Source: Halobaculum sp. XH14 (GTDB lineage Archaea > Halobacteriota > Halobacteria > Halobacteriales > Haloferacaceae). Taken from it: 64,000 nucleotides of DNA. The notes under the pieces are model-generated. The model was not told where the DNA came from. It did not search any database and saw only the letters and a program-made list of their open reading frames with translations. Positions 8,198 to 16,021 of this stretch are shown here, piece by piece. The DNA is taken from assembly GCF_032116555.1 (NCBI RefSeq), contig NZ_CP134949.1:3224001-3288000 (forward strand), read 5' to 3'. How positions within the stretch are numbered: the first letter of the stretch is position 1; each line of letters begins with the position of its first letter. A program made the position numbers and the translations under genes.

Positions 8198-9121
8198 ATG
8201 GCGAGATGCGACGCGTGCGGCGAGTACGAGAGCATGCCGTACCAGTGTCGCCGCTGCGGGCAGACGTTCTGTTCGGAACACCGACTCCCCGAGAACCACG
8301 ACTGTCCCGGACTCGGCGACTGGAACGACCCCGGCGGCGTCTTCGACTCGGGGTTCGACGACTCGGTGAACCAGCAGGGCGGCGACTCCGGCGGCGTGAC
8401 CTCGCGGGTGGGCTCCTACGTCGAGCGACAGACCTCGACGGGCGGCGCGCTCGGGTTCTTCCGCGGCAACATGACGTTCGTGTTCCTCGGGCTGATGTGG
8501 GTGACGTTCGCCGCACAGCTGCTCGTCGGCGCGTTCGTCTCGGGGCAGCTTGAACTGGACCTCTTCGTCCTCCAGTTCGCCCACCCCGAGTACGTCTGGG
8601 CGTGGTTCACCTCCATCTTCGCGCACGGCGGCTTCACCCACATCGTGTTCAACAGCATCGTGCTGTACTTCTTCGGCCCCGTCGTGGAGCGACGGCTTGG
8701 CTCGAAGCGCTTCGCGGCGCTGTTCCTCGTCTCCGGCGCGCTCGCCGGGCTGGCACAGGTCGGCGCGACCCTCTACATGACCGGCGGCGCGCTGCCGCGC
8801 TCGCCCGGCGTCGTCGGCGCGTCGGGCGCCATCATGGCGGTCATGGGCCTGCTGACGGTGTTGCGGCCGAACCTGAAGGTGTACCTCTACTTCATCATCC
8901 CCATGCCGCTGTGGGTGCTCACCATCGGCTTTGCCGCCTTCTCCATCTTCGCGGGCCTGGGGACGTTCGGCAACGGCAACGTCGCCAACTGGGCGCACCT
9001 CGCCGGCATGGCCATTGGCCTGGCCTACGGCGCGGTGGTGAAAGGCGAGCGGACCGCTCCCGAGTCCATCCAGTTCGGCGGGCCGGGCGGACCCGGCGGC
9101 CCGGGCCGCGGTCGGTTCTGA
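8198..9121 (+). CDS. Rhomboid intramembrane serine protease with N-terminal AN1-type zinc finger
   Basis: A 307-residue membrane protease. Residues 4-36 form an AN1-type finger (CDAC, CRRC, C25, H28, H34, C36). A linker of about 50 residues leads to six hydrophobic segments from about residue 93. The rhomboid catalytic dyad is Ser209 (GASGAIMAV) and His267 (NWAHLAGMAIGL), with oxyanion-side H148 and N152 in FTHIVFNSIVLYFFG. The tail is Gly/Pro-rich. The earlier open frame lacks similarity, so ATG 8198 is used. The next gene, nfi, starts immediately after its stop, so the two are probably co-transcribed. Confidence 0.93.
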   Translation: MARCDACGEYESMPYQCRRCGQTFCSEHRLPENHDCPGLGDWNDPGGVFDSGFDDSVNQQGGDSGGVTSRVGSYVERQTSTGGALGFFRGNMTFVFLGLMWVTFAAQLLVGAFVSGQLELDLFVLQFAHPEYVWAWFTSIFAHGGFTHIVFNSIVLYFFGPVVERRLGSKRFAALFLVSGALAGLAQVGATLYMTGGALPRSPGVVGASGAIMAVMGLLTVLRPNLKVYLYFIIPMPLWVLTIGFAAFSIFAGLGTFGNGNVANWAHLAGMAIGLAYGAVVKGERTAPESIQFGGPGGPGGPGRGRF

Positions 9122-9964
9122 ATGCCCACCGTCGTCCGGCCGGAGTTCCGCCCCGACCCGGCGCTCTCGCGCGAGGAGATGGAGTCGCTCCAGCGCGAGG
9201 TGGCCGGGGCGGCGACGTTTCGGGACGACCTCCCGTTCGACCCCGCCGCAGTCCGCCTCGGGAACGCGAGCGTCCGGGCGGAAGGACAGCGCTCGCTCGT
9301 CGAGGATCCGGCCACCGAATCGAGCGACGACGCGGACTCGACCAGCGGGTCCGACCCGCCGCTCGTCGCCGGCGTCGACCAGGCGTTCCTCGACGACCGG
9401 GCGATCTCCGCGATCGTCGTCACGCGCGGCGCGGAGGTAGTCGAGCGCACGTACGCCGTCTCGCCGCTCGACATCCCGTACGTCCCGGGCCTGCTCGCGT
9501 TCCGCGAGGGCGGGCCGATTCTCGACGCGCTCGAAACGCTCGACGCGGAGCCTGACCTCTACGTCCTCGACGGCAGCGGTCGCGTCCACTTCCGGGAGGC
9601 CGGCATCGCGACCCACGTCGGCGTGCTGCTCGACGCGCCGGCGGTCGGCGTCGCCAAGAGCCTGCTCTGTGGCGCGCTCGGCGAGGAACCGGACGGGAGG
9701 CCGCAGGGCTGGCGAACGCCCATCACGGCGACCGAGCGCGTCTCCGCGCCGGACGGGACGGTCATCGGCTACGCCTACCAGTCGCGCCAGTACGACTCGA
9801 AGCCGGTGGTGAACCCGCTGTACGTCAGTCCCGGCCACCGCGTGAGCGCCGAGACGACGGTGGAGCTAGTCGGCGCGCTCCGTGACGGGTACAAGCTCCC
9901 GGAGCCGACGCGGCTGGCGGATTCGTACGCCGACGAGGCGAAGCGGGAGGTCCTCGGGGAGTAG
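9122..9964 (+). CDS. nfi: Endonuclease V (deoxyinosine repair)
   Basis: Cleaves DNA one nucleotide 3' of deoxyinosine in deaminated-base repair. The 280-residue protein shows the family's metal-binding acids: D86 in VAGVDQAF, E129 in LLAFREGG and D150 in YVLDGSGRVH. It also has the YVPGLLAF wedge motif and HVGVLLDAPAVGVAKSLLCG. It is longer than typical (about 220-230 residues), mainly through an acidic loop near residues 56-80 and an N-terminal extension. It directly abuts the rhomboid gene, with no obvious functional link. Confidence 0.95.
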   Translation: MPTVVRPEFRPDPALSREEMESLQREVAGAATFRDDLPFDPAAVRLGNASVRAEGQRSLVEDPATESSDDADSTSGSDPPLVAGVDQAFLDDRAISAIVVTRGAEVVERTYAVSPLDIPYVPGLLAFREGGPILDALETLDAEPDLYVLDGSGRVHFREAGIATHVGVLLDAPAVGVAKSLLCGALGEEPDGRPQGWRTPITATERVSAPDGTVIGYAYQSRQYDSKPVVNPLYVSPGHRVSAETTVELVGALRDGYKLPEPTRLADSYADEAKREVLGE

Positions 9965-10004
9965 TTCTCGCGGACGCGGAAGAACCGTCGCCCGGCAGCG
10001 GCCG

Positions 10005-10145
10005 GCCGCGAAAGCCCCCACCGTTCGACTCACACGCCCGTTCGGCTTTCGTGACGAACGCCTCGGGAGCCCCCTCGGCCCCGTTCTGTTCCACCCGACC
10101 GCACCGCACCTCGCCCCAGCGGGGCTCGCCGTCGTGCGCGTCGGC
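10005..10145. repeat. Diverged copy of the intergenic GAAAGCCCCC repeat
   Basis: Downstream of nfi the sequence reads GCGAAAGCCCCC, then a stretch containing GGCTTTCGTGACGAACGCC, then GGCCCCGTTCTGTTCCACCC and ACCGCACCGCACC. This is the same order of blocks as at 985-1035 and 20850-20900 with more substitutions. The two halves GAAAGCC and GGCTTTC can pair. No gene is supported between 9965 and 10229. Confidence 0.5.
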
Positions 10146-10229
10146 CGGTTAACTGACGGTCTACGAACGGTCGTCCGAAAACACGAGCCTACCCGCTCGC
10201 CTCCCGGGAGCCGGGAGTCCGACGGCGAA

Positions 10230-10355
10230 CTACTCGTCCTCGTCGCGCTCGTCGGCCTCGACCTCGTCGTCCCGCTCCGGGGAACGCTCGGGCTCGAAGT
10301 TGGTGGGAACGACGGTCGTGTGGTTCACGCCGAGGGTCGGACGTTTGGCGGCCAT
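10230..10355 (-). CDS. Small acidic-tailed protein, 41 aa, unknown function
   Basis: A 41-residue reading frame starting MAAKRPTLGVNHTTVVPTNF and ending in a highly charged Glu/Asp/Arg tail (about residues 22-41). A TATA-like element on the minus strand (10385-10393) lies 30 bp upstream of the ATG, ideal for a leaderless haloarchaeal transcript. Codon usage has strong third-position GC. There are no cysteines or membrane segments. The function is unknown; a short conserved-looking N-terminus with an acidic tail suggests a binding peptide, but that is speculative. Confidence 0.6.
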   Translation of the reverse strand: MAAKRPTLGVNHTTVVPTNFEPERSPERDDEVEADERDEDE

Positions 10356-10384
10356 TGACGTCTACACACTACGGCCTCACGACC

Positions 10385-10393
10385 AAATAATTA
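10385..10393 (-). promoter_or_regulatory. TATA-like promoter element for the 41-aa gene
   Basis: On the minus strand the sequence reads TAATTATTT in an otherwise GC-rich region, 30 bp upstream of ATG 10355. The distance suits a haloarchaeal leaderless promoter. Confidence 0.55.
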
Positions 10394-10510
10394 CCCATAA
10401 TCATAACACATCCGCCGGCCGCCGGCGATGTTCAGGAATCATCGGCCGTGGCGCCTGCTGCCGGTTTCGCGGATCGACGGAGAATCGTGGTCGGCGGGTC
10501 GCGGCCGGAC

Positions 10511-11044
10511 TCAGCCGAAGTGCTCCTCGTAGAGCTCCTGGGCGTGCTCGATGGCGTCGAAGGCGGCCTCCTTGTCCTCCCAGCCGAGGGTTTCGACCTC
10601 CTTGCCCGCCTCGAGGTTCTTGTACGTCGAGAAGAACTCGTCAATCTCATCGAGCTGCTGTTGGGGGATGTCCTCGAGGTCCTGGATGTGGTCGTACCGG
10701 GGGTCCTCCGAGGGGACGGCGATGACCTTGTCGTCCTGCTCGCCGTCGTCGTCCATCTTCATCAGCGCGACCGGCCGGGCCTCGATGACACAGCCCGGGA
10801 ACGTCCGGTCCTCGACGAGCACGAGCACGTCGAACGGGTCCTCGTCGTCGTAGTACGACTGCGGGATGAACCCGTAGTCGGAGGGGTAGTGGACGTTCGA
10901 GTGGAGCACGCGGTCGAGCACGACGCCCGGGACGTCCTTGTCGTACTCGTACTTGTTGCGTTCGCCCTTCAGACACTCCACGACGGCGTAGATCTCCTCG
11001 GGGGCGTTCGGGCCCGTCTCGAGATCTTCCCAGAGGTTGCTCAT
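10511..11044 (-). CDS. ppa: Inorganic pyrophosphatase, family I
   Basis: Soluble Mg-dependent enzyme hydrolysing pyrophosphate and pulling biosynthetic reactions forward. The 177-residue product has the family I signature DYGFIPQSYYDDEDPFDVLV (about 56-75), including the acidic metal-binding run, plus the N-terminal K-x-E segment KYEYDKD (31-37). The second ATG (MSNLWEDLETGPN) is used because the longer start adds only three residues lacking similarity and lies closer to the promoter. It is transcribed divergently from the padR-like gene. Confidence 0.96.
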   Translation of the reverse strand: MSNLWEDLETGPNAPEEIYAVVECLKGERNKYEYDKDVPGVVLDRVLHSNVHYPSDYGFIPQSYYDDEDPFDVLVLVEDRTFPGCVIEARPVALMKMDDDGEQDDKVIAVPSEDPRYDHIQDLEDIPQQQLDEIDEFFSTYKNLEAGKEVETLGWEDKEAAFDAIEHAQELYEEHFG

Positions 11045-11055
11045 GCACCACACGA

Positions 11056-11090
11056 TTGCCCGAAACCGGGCAAAGACCTTTCGACACGAG
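11056..11090 (-). promoter_or_regulatory. Promoter and perfect inverted repeat upstream of ppa
   Basis: A perfect 7-bp inverted repeat TTGCCCG-AAAC-CGGGCAA occupies 11056-11073, beginning 12 bp upstream of the ppa ATG. On the minus strand an AAAGGTCTTT-like TATA region lies just upstream (about 11073-11082). The repeat would lie at or just after the transcription start, as an operator or a 5' leader hairpin. Confidence 0.45.
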
Positions 11091-11284
11091 TTTCCACGGG
11101 GCTCGCAACTCGGCTGCCGCCGGCCTCGGGCGGGAACACAGCCGAGGCTTTATTCACCTGGCTGTCCCTTTTTGATGCGAGGCGCACGCCCGGTCCGACG
11201 ACTACGGGGGAACGGTCCGTCGGAAACGCCAGATAGCTACGTCTCCAGCCTTCTAACTGCCGATTACGTCATCCCGGTTGCCAA

Positions 11285-11294
11285 GCATTAAATA
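11285..11294 (+). promoter_or_regulatory. TATA box of the PadR-like gene
   Basis: GCATTAAATA stands out in GC-rich sequence 28-37 bp upstream of ATG 11322, the expected spacing for leaderless transcription in haloarchaea. Confidence 0.6.
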
Positions 11295-11321
11295 GACAGG
11301 TGACATCTCTTCCGGTATCGC

Positions 11322-11681
11322 ATGTCAGAGGCACAATCCAGGAGCGGCGGTGCGGACGTTGCCCGCGACCTGACCGCGTTTCAACAGAACATCCTCGTCA
11401 TCCTCGCCGAGGAGCCGATGTACGGGTTGGCGATCAAGCGCGAGCTCGAATCGTACTACGACGCCGAGGTGAACCACGGCCGACTCTACCCGAACCTCGA
11501 CGACCTCGTCGAGATGGGCCTCGTCGAGAAGAGCGAACTCGACAAGCGCACGAACCAGTACGCGCTCACCGAGGAGGGCCGCCTCGCGGTCCTCGACCGC
11601 ATCGACTGGGTGCTCTCGAAGTACGTCACCGACGAGGAGCGAGCCGAGGACGTGCGCGAGCGCATCGACCTCGACGACTGA
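11322..11681 (+). CDS. PadR-family winged-helix transcriptional regulator
   Basis: A 119-residue DNA-binding protein. The winged helix covers about residues 15-95, with FQQNILVILAEEPMYGLAIK, the recognition-helix region NHGRLYPNLDDLVEMGLVEK and the wing TNQYALTEEGRLAVLDR. These are the hallmark motifs of PadR-like regulators (helix-3 GxLYPxLxxL, wing Y-x-LTxxG). The C-terminal helix is probably for dimerisation. The ligand and target genes are unknown. It faces ppa divergently and may act on the shared intergenic region. Confidence 0.88.
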   Translation: MSEAQSRSGGADVARDLTAFQQNILVILAEEPMYGLAIKRELESYYDAEVNHGRLYPNLDDLVEMGLVEKSELDKRTNQYALTEEGRLAVLDRIDWVLSKYVTDEERAEDVRERIDLDD

Positions 11682-11742
11682 ACGGACCGGACGACCTGGT
11701 CGGCCCGGTCGCGCCGACCCGAGGAAACGGGCCGACGACCGA

Positions 11743-12360
11743 CTACTCCGGGGGGGAGTCGTCGGCCGCCTCGATCACGAATCGGACCGACGCCTCCACG
11801 GCGTCCCGCTGTTTTGTCGACGGCCAGGCGTTGCGCGGGAAGTACTCGTCGAGGAACTCCGCCCGCTCGGCGGCCGTCGCGTCCCCGATCCGCTTCGCGT
11901 AGTGGTTGCTCATGAAGTCGGCGAACGCGCGGGCGTTCCGGGCGTGGACGTCGCCGTGTTCCTCCCGGACCCGCTCGACCAGCGCCTCGTTGCGCGCCTC
12001 GACCGCCTCCCAGTCGTCGGGGTCGTCGGCTCCCGAGAGCGAGCGTTCGGCGGCGCGCGAGGTGTCCTCGATCCGCTCGACCCGGGCCACGCCGTCGTCG
12101 AGCCACTCCTCGGGATGCAACACGAGGGTGTCGTCCGCCTCCCGCACCCGCGCCGTGTAGTCGTGTTCCGCCAGCCGTTCCCGCCGGTCCTCGCGGTACG
12201 CGGCCGCCTCGTCCCCGTCGACCGCCTCGCGGGCCAGCCGTGTGAGTCGCTCCGCGGCCTCGACGACCGGTTCCGGCAGTTCGTCAGTGGGGTCACTGCC
12301 CGAAGTCGCCCCCGAACCAGCCTCCCCCGCCCCGTCGCCGCCGTTCTGCTCACCCGTCAT
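11743..12360 (-). CDS. RnhA-operon protein (DUF7108-like)
   Basis: A 205-residue soluble acidic protein with a disordered Gly/Ser/Asp-rich N-terminus (1-28) and a helical body containing EAAERLTRLAREAVDGDE, DYTARVREADDTLVLHPEEW and NHYAKRIGDATAAERAEFLD. It has no catalytic or metal-binding motif. Its start overlaps the end of rnhA by 11 bases, so the two are translationally coupled. Families at this position in haloarchaea are known simply as rnhA-operon proteins; the DUF number is from memory. Confidence 0.75.
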   Translation of the reverse strand: MTGEQNGGDGAGEAGSGATSGSDPTDELPEPVVEAAERLTRLAREAVDGDEAAAYREDRRERLAEHDYTARVREADDTLVLHPEEWLDDGVARVERIEDTSRAAERSLSGADDPDDWEAVEARNEALVERVREEHGDVHARNARAFADFMSNHYAKRIGDATAAERAEFLDEYFPRNAWPSTKQRDAVEASVRFVIEAADDSPPE

Positions 12361-12943
12361 CGAACGCCTCGTTCGCCAGTTCGTCCGCGCGCTCGTTGAT
12401 CTCGCGGGGAACGTGTTCGAGCGACCACCGGTCGAACCCCTCCAGCAGTTCGCGAGCCCGAACCCGCTTCTCGCGCAGCGTCGGCTCGTTCACCTGCCAC
12501 TCGCCCCGGACCTGCTTGACGACGAGTTGGGAATCGCCCCGCAGGTCGAGTTCGGCCAGGCCGTAGTCGCGTGCGGCCTCCACCGCCCGGACGAGCGCGG
12601 CGTACTCGGCCTTGTTGTTCGTCGTGTCGTCGATACGCTCGGAGCCCTCGGCGACGACGCCGTCGCTCGTGACGATCGCCCAGCCGACGGCTGCCGGGCC
12701 GGGGTTCCCGCGCGAGGCGCCGTCGAAGTAGACGTGGCCGCGGCCGCCGCCGTCCTGAAGCAGCGTCGTCAGCCGCGCCGGGTCGCTCCCCTGCACGACG
12801 ACCTTGTCGTCGTAGGCGACCGCGGTCGCGCCGCCGTGTTCGGCGCGCCAGCGCTCGTGGTCCGTGTTGCCTCCCGTGACGGTGACTCCGGCCGCCGCGA
12901 GCCTGTCCCTGGCGGCGCCGGGATCACCCTCGATAACCGGCAT
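12350..12943 (-). CDS. rnhA: Ribonuclease HI, archaeal type
   Basis: Degrades the RNA strand of RNA/DNA hybrids. Residues 70-197 form the RNase H fold with the four catalytic acids D74 (YFDGASRGNPG), E113 (NNKAEYAALV), D137 (RGDSQLVVKQV) and D187 (NERADELANEAF). The N-terminal 65 residues are an archaeal extension (KVVVQGSDPARLTTLLQDG). The frame is open upstream, but MPVIEGDPGAARDRLAAAG is the natural start. The product is 197 residues. It heads a two-gene operon and is divergent from the TFB gene. Confidence 0.94.
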   Translation of the reverse strand: MPVIEGDPGAARDRLAAAGVTVTGGNTDHERWRAEHGGATAVAYDDKVVVQGSDPARLTTLLQDGGGRGHVYFDGASRGNPGPAAVGWAIVTSDGVVAEGSERIDDTTNNKAEYAALVRAVEAARDYGLAELDLRGDSQLVVKQVRGEWQVNEPTLREKRVRARELLEGFDRWSLEHVPREINERADELANEAFDDG

Positions 12944-13067
12944 ACTCCCCGATCCGACCCCGCGCGGCGAAAGCGTTCCGCTCCGGCCGTCTCGGTTCCC
13001 TCGATCGGGCCGCCGCCGGCCCCTTTCGGTCGACCTGCCACGCGAACTTTCAAGTCCCACGCGAGGG

Positions 13068-13080
13068 ATAATATAAAACT
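13068..13080. promoter_or_regulatory. AT-rich TATA-like tract between rnhA and tfb
   Basis: ATAATATAAAACT is the only AT-rich run in the rnhA-tfb intergenic region. It lies 3 bp before the TFB ATG at 13084, too close to be its TATA box for a leaderless start. It would give rnhA a leader of roughly 100 nt, or it drives a shorter TFB starting downstream. A weaker element near 13046-13054 is the alternative for tfb. Confidence 0.4.
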
Positions 13081-13083
13081 GCG

Positions 13084-14064
13084 ATGACACGGCCCACCCG
13101 CCAGCGCGAGGGAAACGAGCGACGAGAGTGGCGAGACAGTGGGGAGTCGGAGACGACCGAGGAGACCGACGACGTCGACCTCGACGAGGTGGACGAGGAG
13201 GATCTGGTTCGGACGGGCGACGGCGAGTTGATGCACGAGCCGACCGGCATCATCCTCGAGGAGGACCGGATCGACCCCGGTCCCGAGTGGCGCGCGTTCA
13301 ACCACTCCGAGCGGCAGGAGAAGTCCCGCGTCGGCGCGCCGACGACGAACACGATGCACGACAAGGGGCTGACGACGACGATCGACTGGAAGGATCAGGA
13401 CGCGTACGGGCGGTCGATCTCCTCGAAGAAGCGCTCCCAGATGCATCGGCTGCGCAAGTGGCAAGAGCGGATCCGCACGAAGGACGCGGGCGAGCGCAAC
13501 CTGCAGTTCGCGCTCTCGGAGATCGACCGGATGGCCTCGGCACTCGGCGTTCCCCGGAGCGTCCGGGAGGTCGCGTCGGTCATCTACCGGCGCGCGCTGA
13601 AGGAGGACCTCATCCGCGGCCGCTCCATCGAGGGCGTCTCCACGTCCACCCTCTATGCGGCGTGCCGAAAGGAGGGCATCCCGCGCTCGCTCGACGAGGT
13701 CGCGGAGGTCTCGCGCGTCGAGCAGAAGGAGATCGGCCGAACCTATCGCTACATTTCCCAGGAGCTCGGCCTGGAGATGAAGCCCGTCGACCCGAAGAAG
13801 TACGTCCCCCGGTTCAGCTCCGAACTCGAACTCAGCGAGGAGGTCCAGAACAAGGCGAACGACATCATCGAGACGACCGCCGAGCAGGGACTGCTCTCGG
13901 GCAAGTCCCCGACCGGCTTCGCCGCGGCGGCCATCTACGCCGCCTCCCTGCTCTGCAACGAGAAGAAGACCCAGCGCGAGGTCGCCGACGTCGCCCAGGT
14001 GACCGAGGTCACCATCCGCAACCGCTACCAGGAGCAGATCGAGGCGATGGGCATTCACAGCTAG
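13084..14064 (+). CDS. tfb: Transcription initiation factor TFB lacking the zinc ribbon cysteines
   Basis: TFB, the TFIIB homologue, bridges TBP-DNA and RNA polymerase. The 326-residue protein has a full B-reader/linker ([37 protein letters not shown]) and two complete cyclin folds with a C-terminal helix-turn-helix ([21 protein letters not shown]). The first 100 residues contain no cysteine at all. Where zinc-ribbon TFBs carry the second CxxC, it reads [14 protein letters not shown], and the first CxxC is absent. The remainder is close to canonical TFB, so it is not a pseudogene. It may recruit polymerase differently or act as a modulator. Confidence 0.93.
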   Translation: MTRPTRQREGNERREWRDSGESETTEETDDVDLDEVDEEDLVRTGDGELMHEPTGIILEEDRIDPGPEWRAFNHSERQEKSRVGAPTTNTMHDKGLTTTIDWKDQDAYGRSISSKKRSQMHRLRKWQERIRTKDAGERNLQFALSEIDRMASALGVPRSVREVASVIYRRALKEDLIRGRSIEGVSTSTLYAACRKEGIPRSLDEVAEVSRVEQKEIGRTYRYISQELGLEMKPVDPKKYVPRFSSELELSEEVQNKANDIIETTAEQGLLSGKSPTGFAAAAIYAASLLCNEKKTQREVADVAQVTEVTIRNRYQEQIEAMGIHS

Positions 14065-14387
14065 ATCCCCGACGTCTCCGCCGACTCCCCCCTCGACTCG
14101 CCGTTTTCCGCCGATCCCGCTGCCGGCGTTTCCTCCCACACCGCGACGCGTAGCTTCAAATACGGTGACGGGGCCACCACCGCCGGACCTGATCGCCGAC
14201 GCGCGGCGTCCAGCGGTCGTCTCCGGGTCGGACGGGAGCCGGCCCGGATACCCGCGACGCACCGCCGCGCGACCCCGCAGCCCGCGTCGCCCGTCAGCCC
14301 CATCTCCCGACGAACCGAACGACCCGCGTTTCAGTTTCACCCGGCCACGGGAACGTTGAAGCCGACTCGGCCGCTAGCCTCGCCCGA
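14065..14387. other. Gene-free spacer between tfb and nreA
   Basis: About 320 bp of GC-rich sequence with no supported gene on either strand. A possible weak promoter-like TAGCTTCAAATACGG lies at about 14151-14165, but it is over 200 bp from the nreA start. No repeat of the intergenic family is seen. Confidence 0.4.
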
Positions 14388-15653
14388 ATGAAGCTGGACG
14401 ACTTCATGGAGTTCGAGGTGAACGAGCGCGCCGAGCGCCGCCGCCTCGCCTCTGAGAAGTCCTACGAACTCCTCGATCAGATGGAGTCGTTCCAGCACCG
14501 GTTCGAGGAGGCCACGAGCGGCGACTCCATGTTCGGCTCCGTCTCGCCGTCCATCTTCGTCGGTCGTTCGAACTACCCGAAAGTCTCGACCGGGATCCTC
14601 TCGCCGGTGGGCCACGAGGCGGACGCCGCCCGGTTCGAGACGAACGCCGGCTGGTACGACGAGGGCGTCTCCATCTCGGACGTGTTCGAGCGGCGCACCT
14701 CGCTGCTCAACTCCAACCGGGCGGCCGACGTGACGAACGTCCACGACGCCTGGGACGGCTTCCTCGGCACCCAGCGCGAGGTCGCCATCGCTGACCGCCC
14801 GGTCGACGTGGAGATCGGCCTCGACGACGGGCCGGACCTGGACTTCGACGTCACCGAGGACGACGTCGCCACGCCGACCGGCCCGCGGGCGCGGGCCGAA
14901 TCCGCGAAACTGACCGAGAACCCGCACGTGCCGCGGCCGGTCGAGAAGACGCTGGAGGACGACGACTGGAACGCCGAGGGCGCGATGACGTACCTCTACC
15001 GCCGCGGGCTGGACGTGTACGACATCAACACGGTGCTCTCGGCGGGCGCGCTCGGCCGGGGCGAGAACCGACGGCTCGTCCCGACCAGATGGTCGATCAC
15101 CGCCGTCGACGACACCGTGAGCAAGTACCTCCGGGGAACCGTCCGAGACGCCCCGAGCGTCGACTCCATCCAGGTGTGGCGCAACGAGTACCTCGGCAAC
15201 GCGTTCTGGGTCGTGCTCGCGCCCGGCGACTGGGAGTACGAACTCGTCGAGATGAAGGCGCCGGGGAGCATCTGGAACCCGGATCCCGTGGCGGGAGTTG
15301 CGATGTCGAGCGCCCACGAGAACCGCGACGGTCGGACCGGCTACGTCGACGAGACGGCGGGGGCCTACTACGCCGCTCGACTCGGCGTGCTCGAACACCT
15401 CTCGGCCGAGGGGCGCCAGGCCAAGGTGCTCGTCCTCCGGCACGTCTCTGACGACTACTGGGGACCGGTCGGCGTCTGGCAGATCCGCGAGGCGGTCCGC
15501 AACGCGTTCGAGGGCGAACACGGCGAGGCCGAGACGTTCGCCACAGCGGTCCGGTCGGTGGCCGACCACCTGCCGGTGTCGCCGGGCCGTCTCCGGTCGA
15601 AGTCCACGATGGTCGCGGGACTACAGTCGAGCCTCGCGGACTTCGGGGCGTAG
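14388..15653 (+). CDS. nreA: DNA repair protein NreA
   Basis: Archaeal Nre protein of 421 residues, a PCNA-associated family implicated in repair of mitomycin C-type damage. Recognisable segments are SVSPSIFVGRSNYPKVSTGILSP split across residues 50-72 and NSNRAADVTNVHD. Later come EKTLEDDDWNAEGAMTYLYR, the core IQVWRNEYLGNAFWVVLAPG and KVLVLRHVSDDYWGPVGVWQ. The last residues, QSSLADFGA, form a PIP-box-like motif (Q413, L416, F419) for PCNA binding. The N-terminus shows no cysteine zinc finger of the kind some Nre proteins carry. Confidence 0.9.
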   Translation: MKLDDFMEFEVNERAERRRLASEKSYELLDQMESFQHRFEEATSGDSMFGSVSPSIFVGRSNYPKVSTGILSPVGHEADAARFETNAGWYDEGVSISDVFERRTSLLNSNRAADVTNVHDAWDGFLGTQREVAIADRPVDVEIGLDDGPDLDFDVTEDDVATPTGPRARAESAKLTENPHVPRPVEKTLEDDDWNAEGAMTYLYRRGLDVYDINTVLSAGALGRGENRRLVPTRWSITAVDDTVSKYLRGTVRDAPSVDSIQVWRNEYLGNAFWVVLAPGDWEYELVEMKAPGSIWNPDPVAGVAMSSAHENRDGRTGYVDETAGAYYAARLGVLEHLSAEGRQAKVLVLRHVSDDYWGPVGVWQIREAVRNAFEGEHGEAETFATAVRSVADHLPVSPGRLRSKSTMVAGLQSSLADFGA

Positions 15654-15685
15654 GACTTACCCCGCCGCTCGCGCTGAGTGGAGCC

Positions 15686-16021
15686 ATGGTCCCACTGTTC
15701 GGCGCCGTCCCCGGCGGGCCGGAACTGCTCATCATCCTCCTCGTGCTCGTGCTGCTGTTCGGGATTCCGCTGGTCCTGCTGCTGGGCGGCGGCGTCCTCG
15801 GCGTGAAACTGTTCGCCGACTCCGGGAACGAGGACGGTCGCGTCGACGAACTGGAGCGGGAACTCTCGGAGACGAAAGCGGAACTCCGCGAACTTCGGGA
15901 CCAGCGGGACGGGGACTCGGGCGCGACTGGCTCCGGAGACGCGGGACCCGACGCGACGGACCGGAGCGACCGAACCGACGGACGCGACCCGGACGATCAG
16001 ACGGAGTCGAGGTCCCCGTAG
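15686..16021 (+). CDS. TatA-like single-pass membrane protein
   Basis: A 111-residue protein. The N-terminus VPGGPELLIILLVLVLLFG resembles the entry segment of TatA, followed by a second hydrophobic stretch (LVLLLGGGVLGVKLFA) and a short coiled coil (about 52-72, VDELERELSETKAELRELRD). The C-terminus is acidic and disordered. A true TatA would have an amphipathic helix after the single membrane segment; here that region is replaced by glycine-rich hydrophobic residues. A pore role is therefore doubtful. Its end overlaps the convergent DUF302 gene by 25 bases. Confidence 0.65.
   Translation: MVPLFGAVPGGPELLIILLVLVLLFGIPLVLLLGGGVLGVKLFADSGNEDGRVDELERELSETKAELRELRDQRDGDSGATGSGDAGPDATDRSDRTDGRDPDDQTESRSP

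Noticed and set aside
3943-8553. 1536-residue open frame on the plus strand
   Set aside because: It is a GC-driven open frame overlapping several well-supported genes, with Arg/Gly/Ala-rich sequence and no domain.
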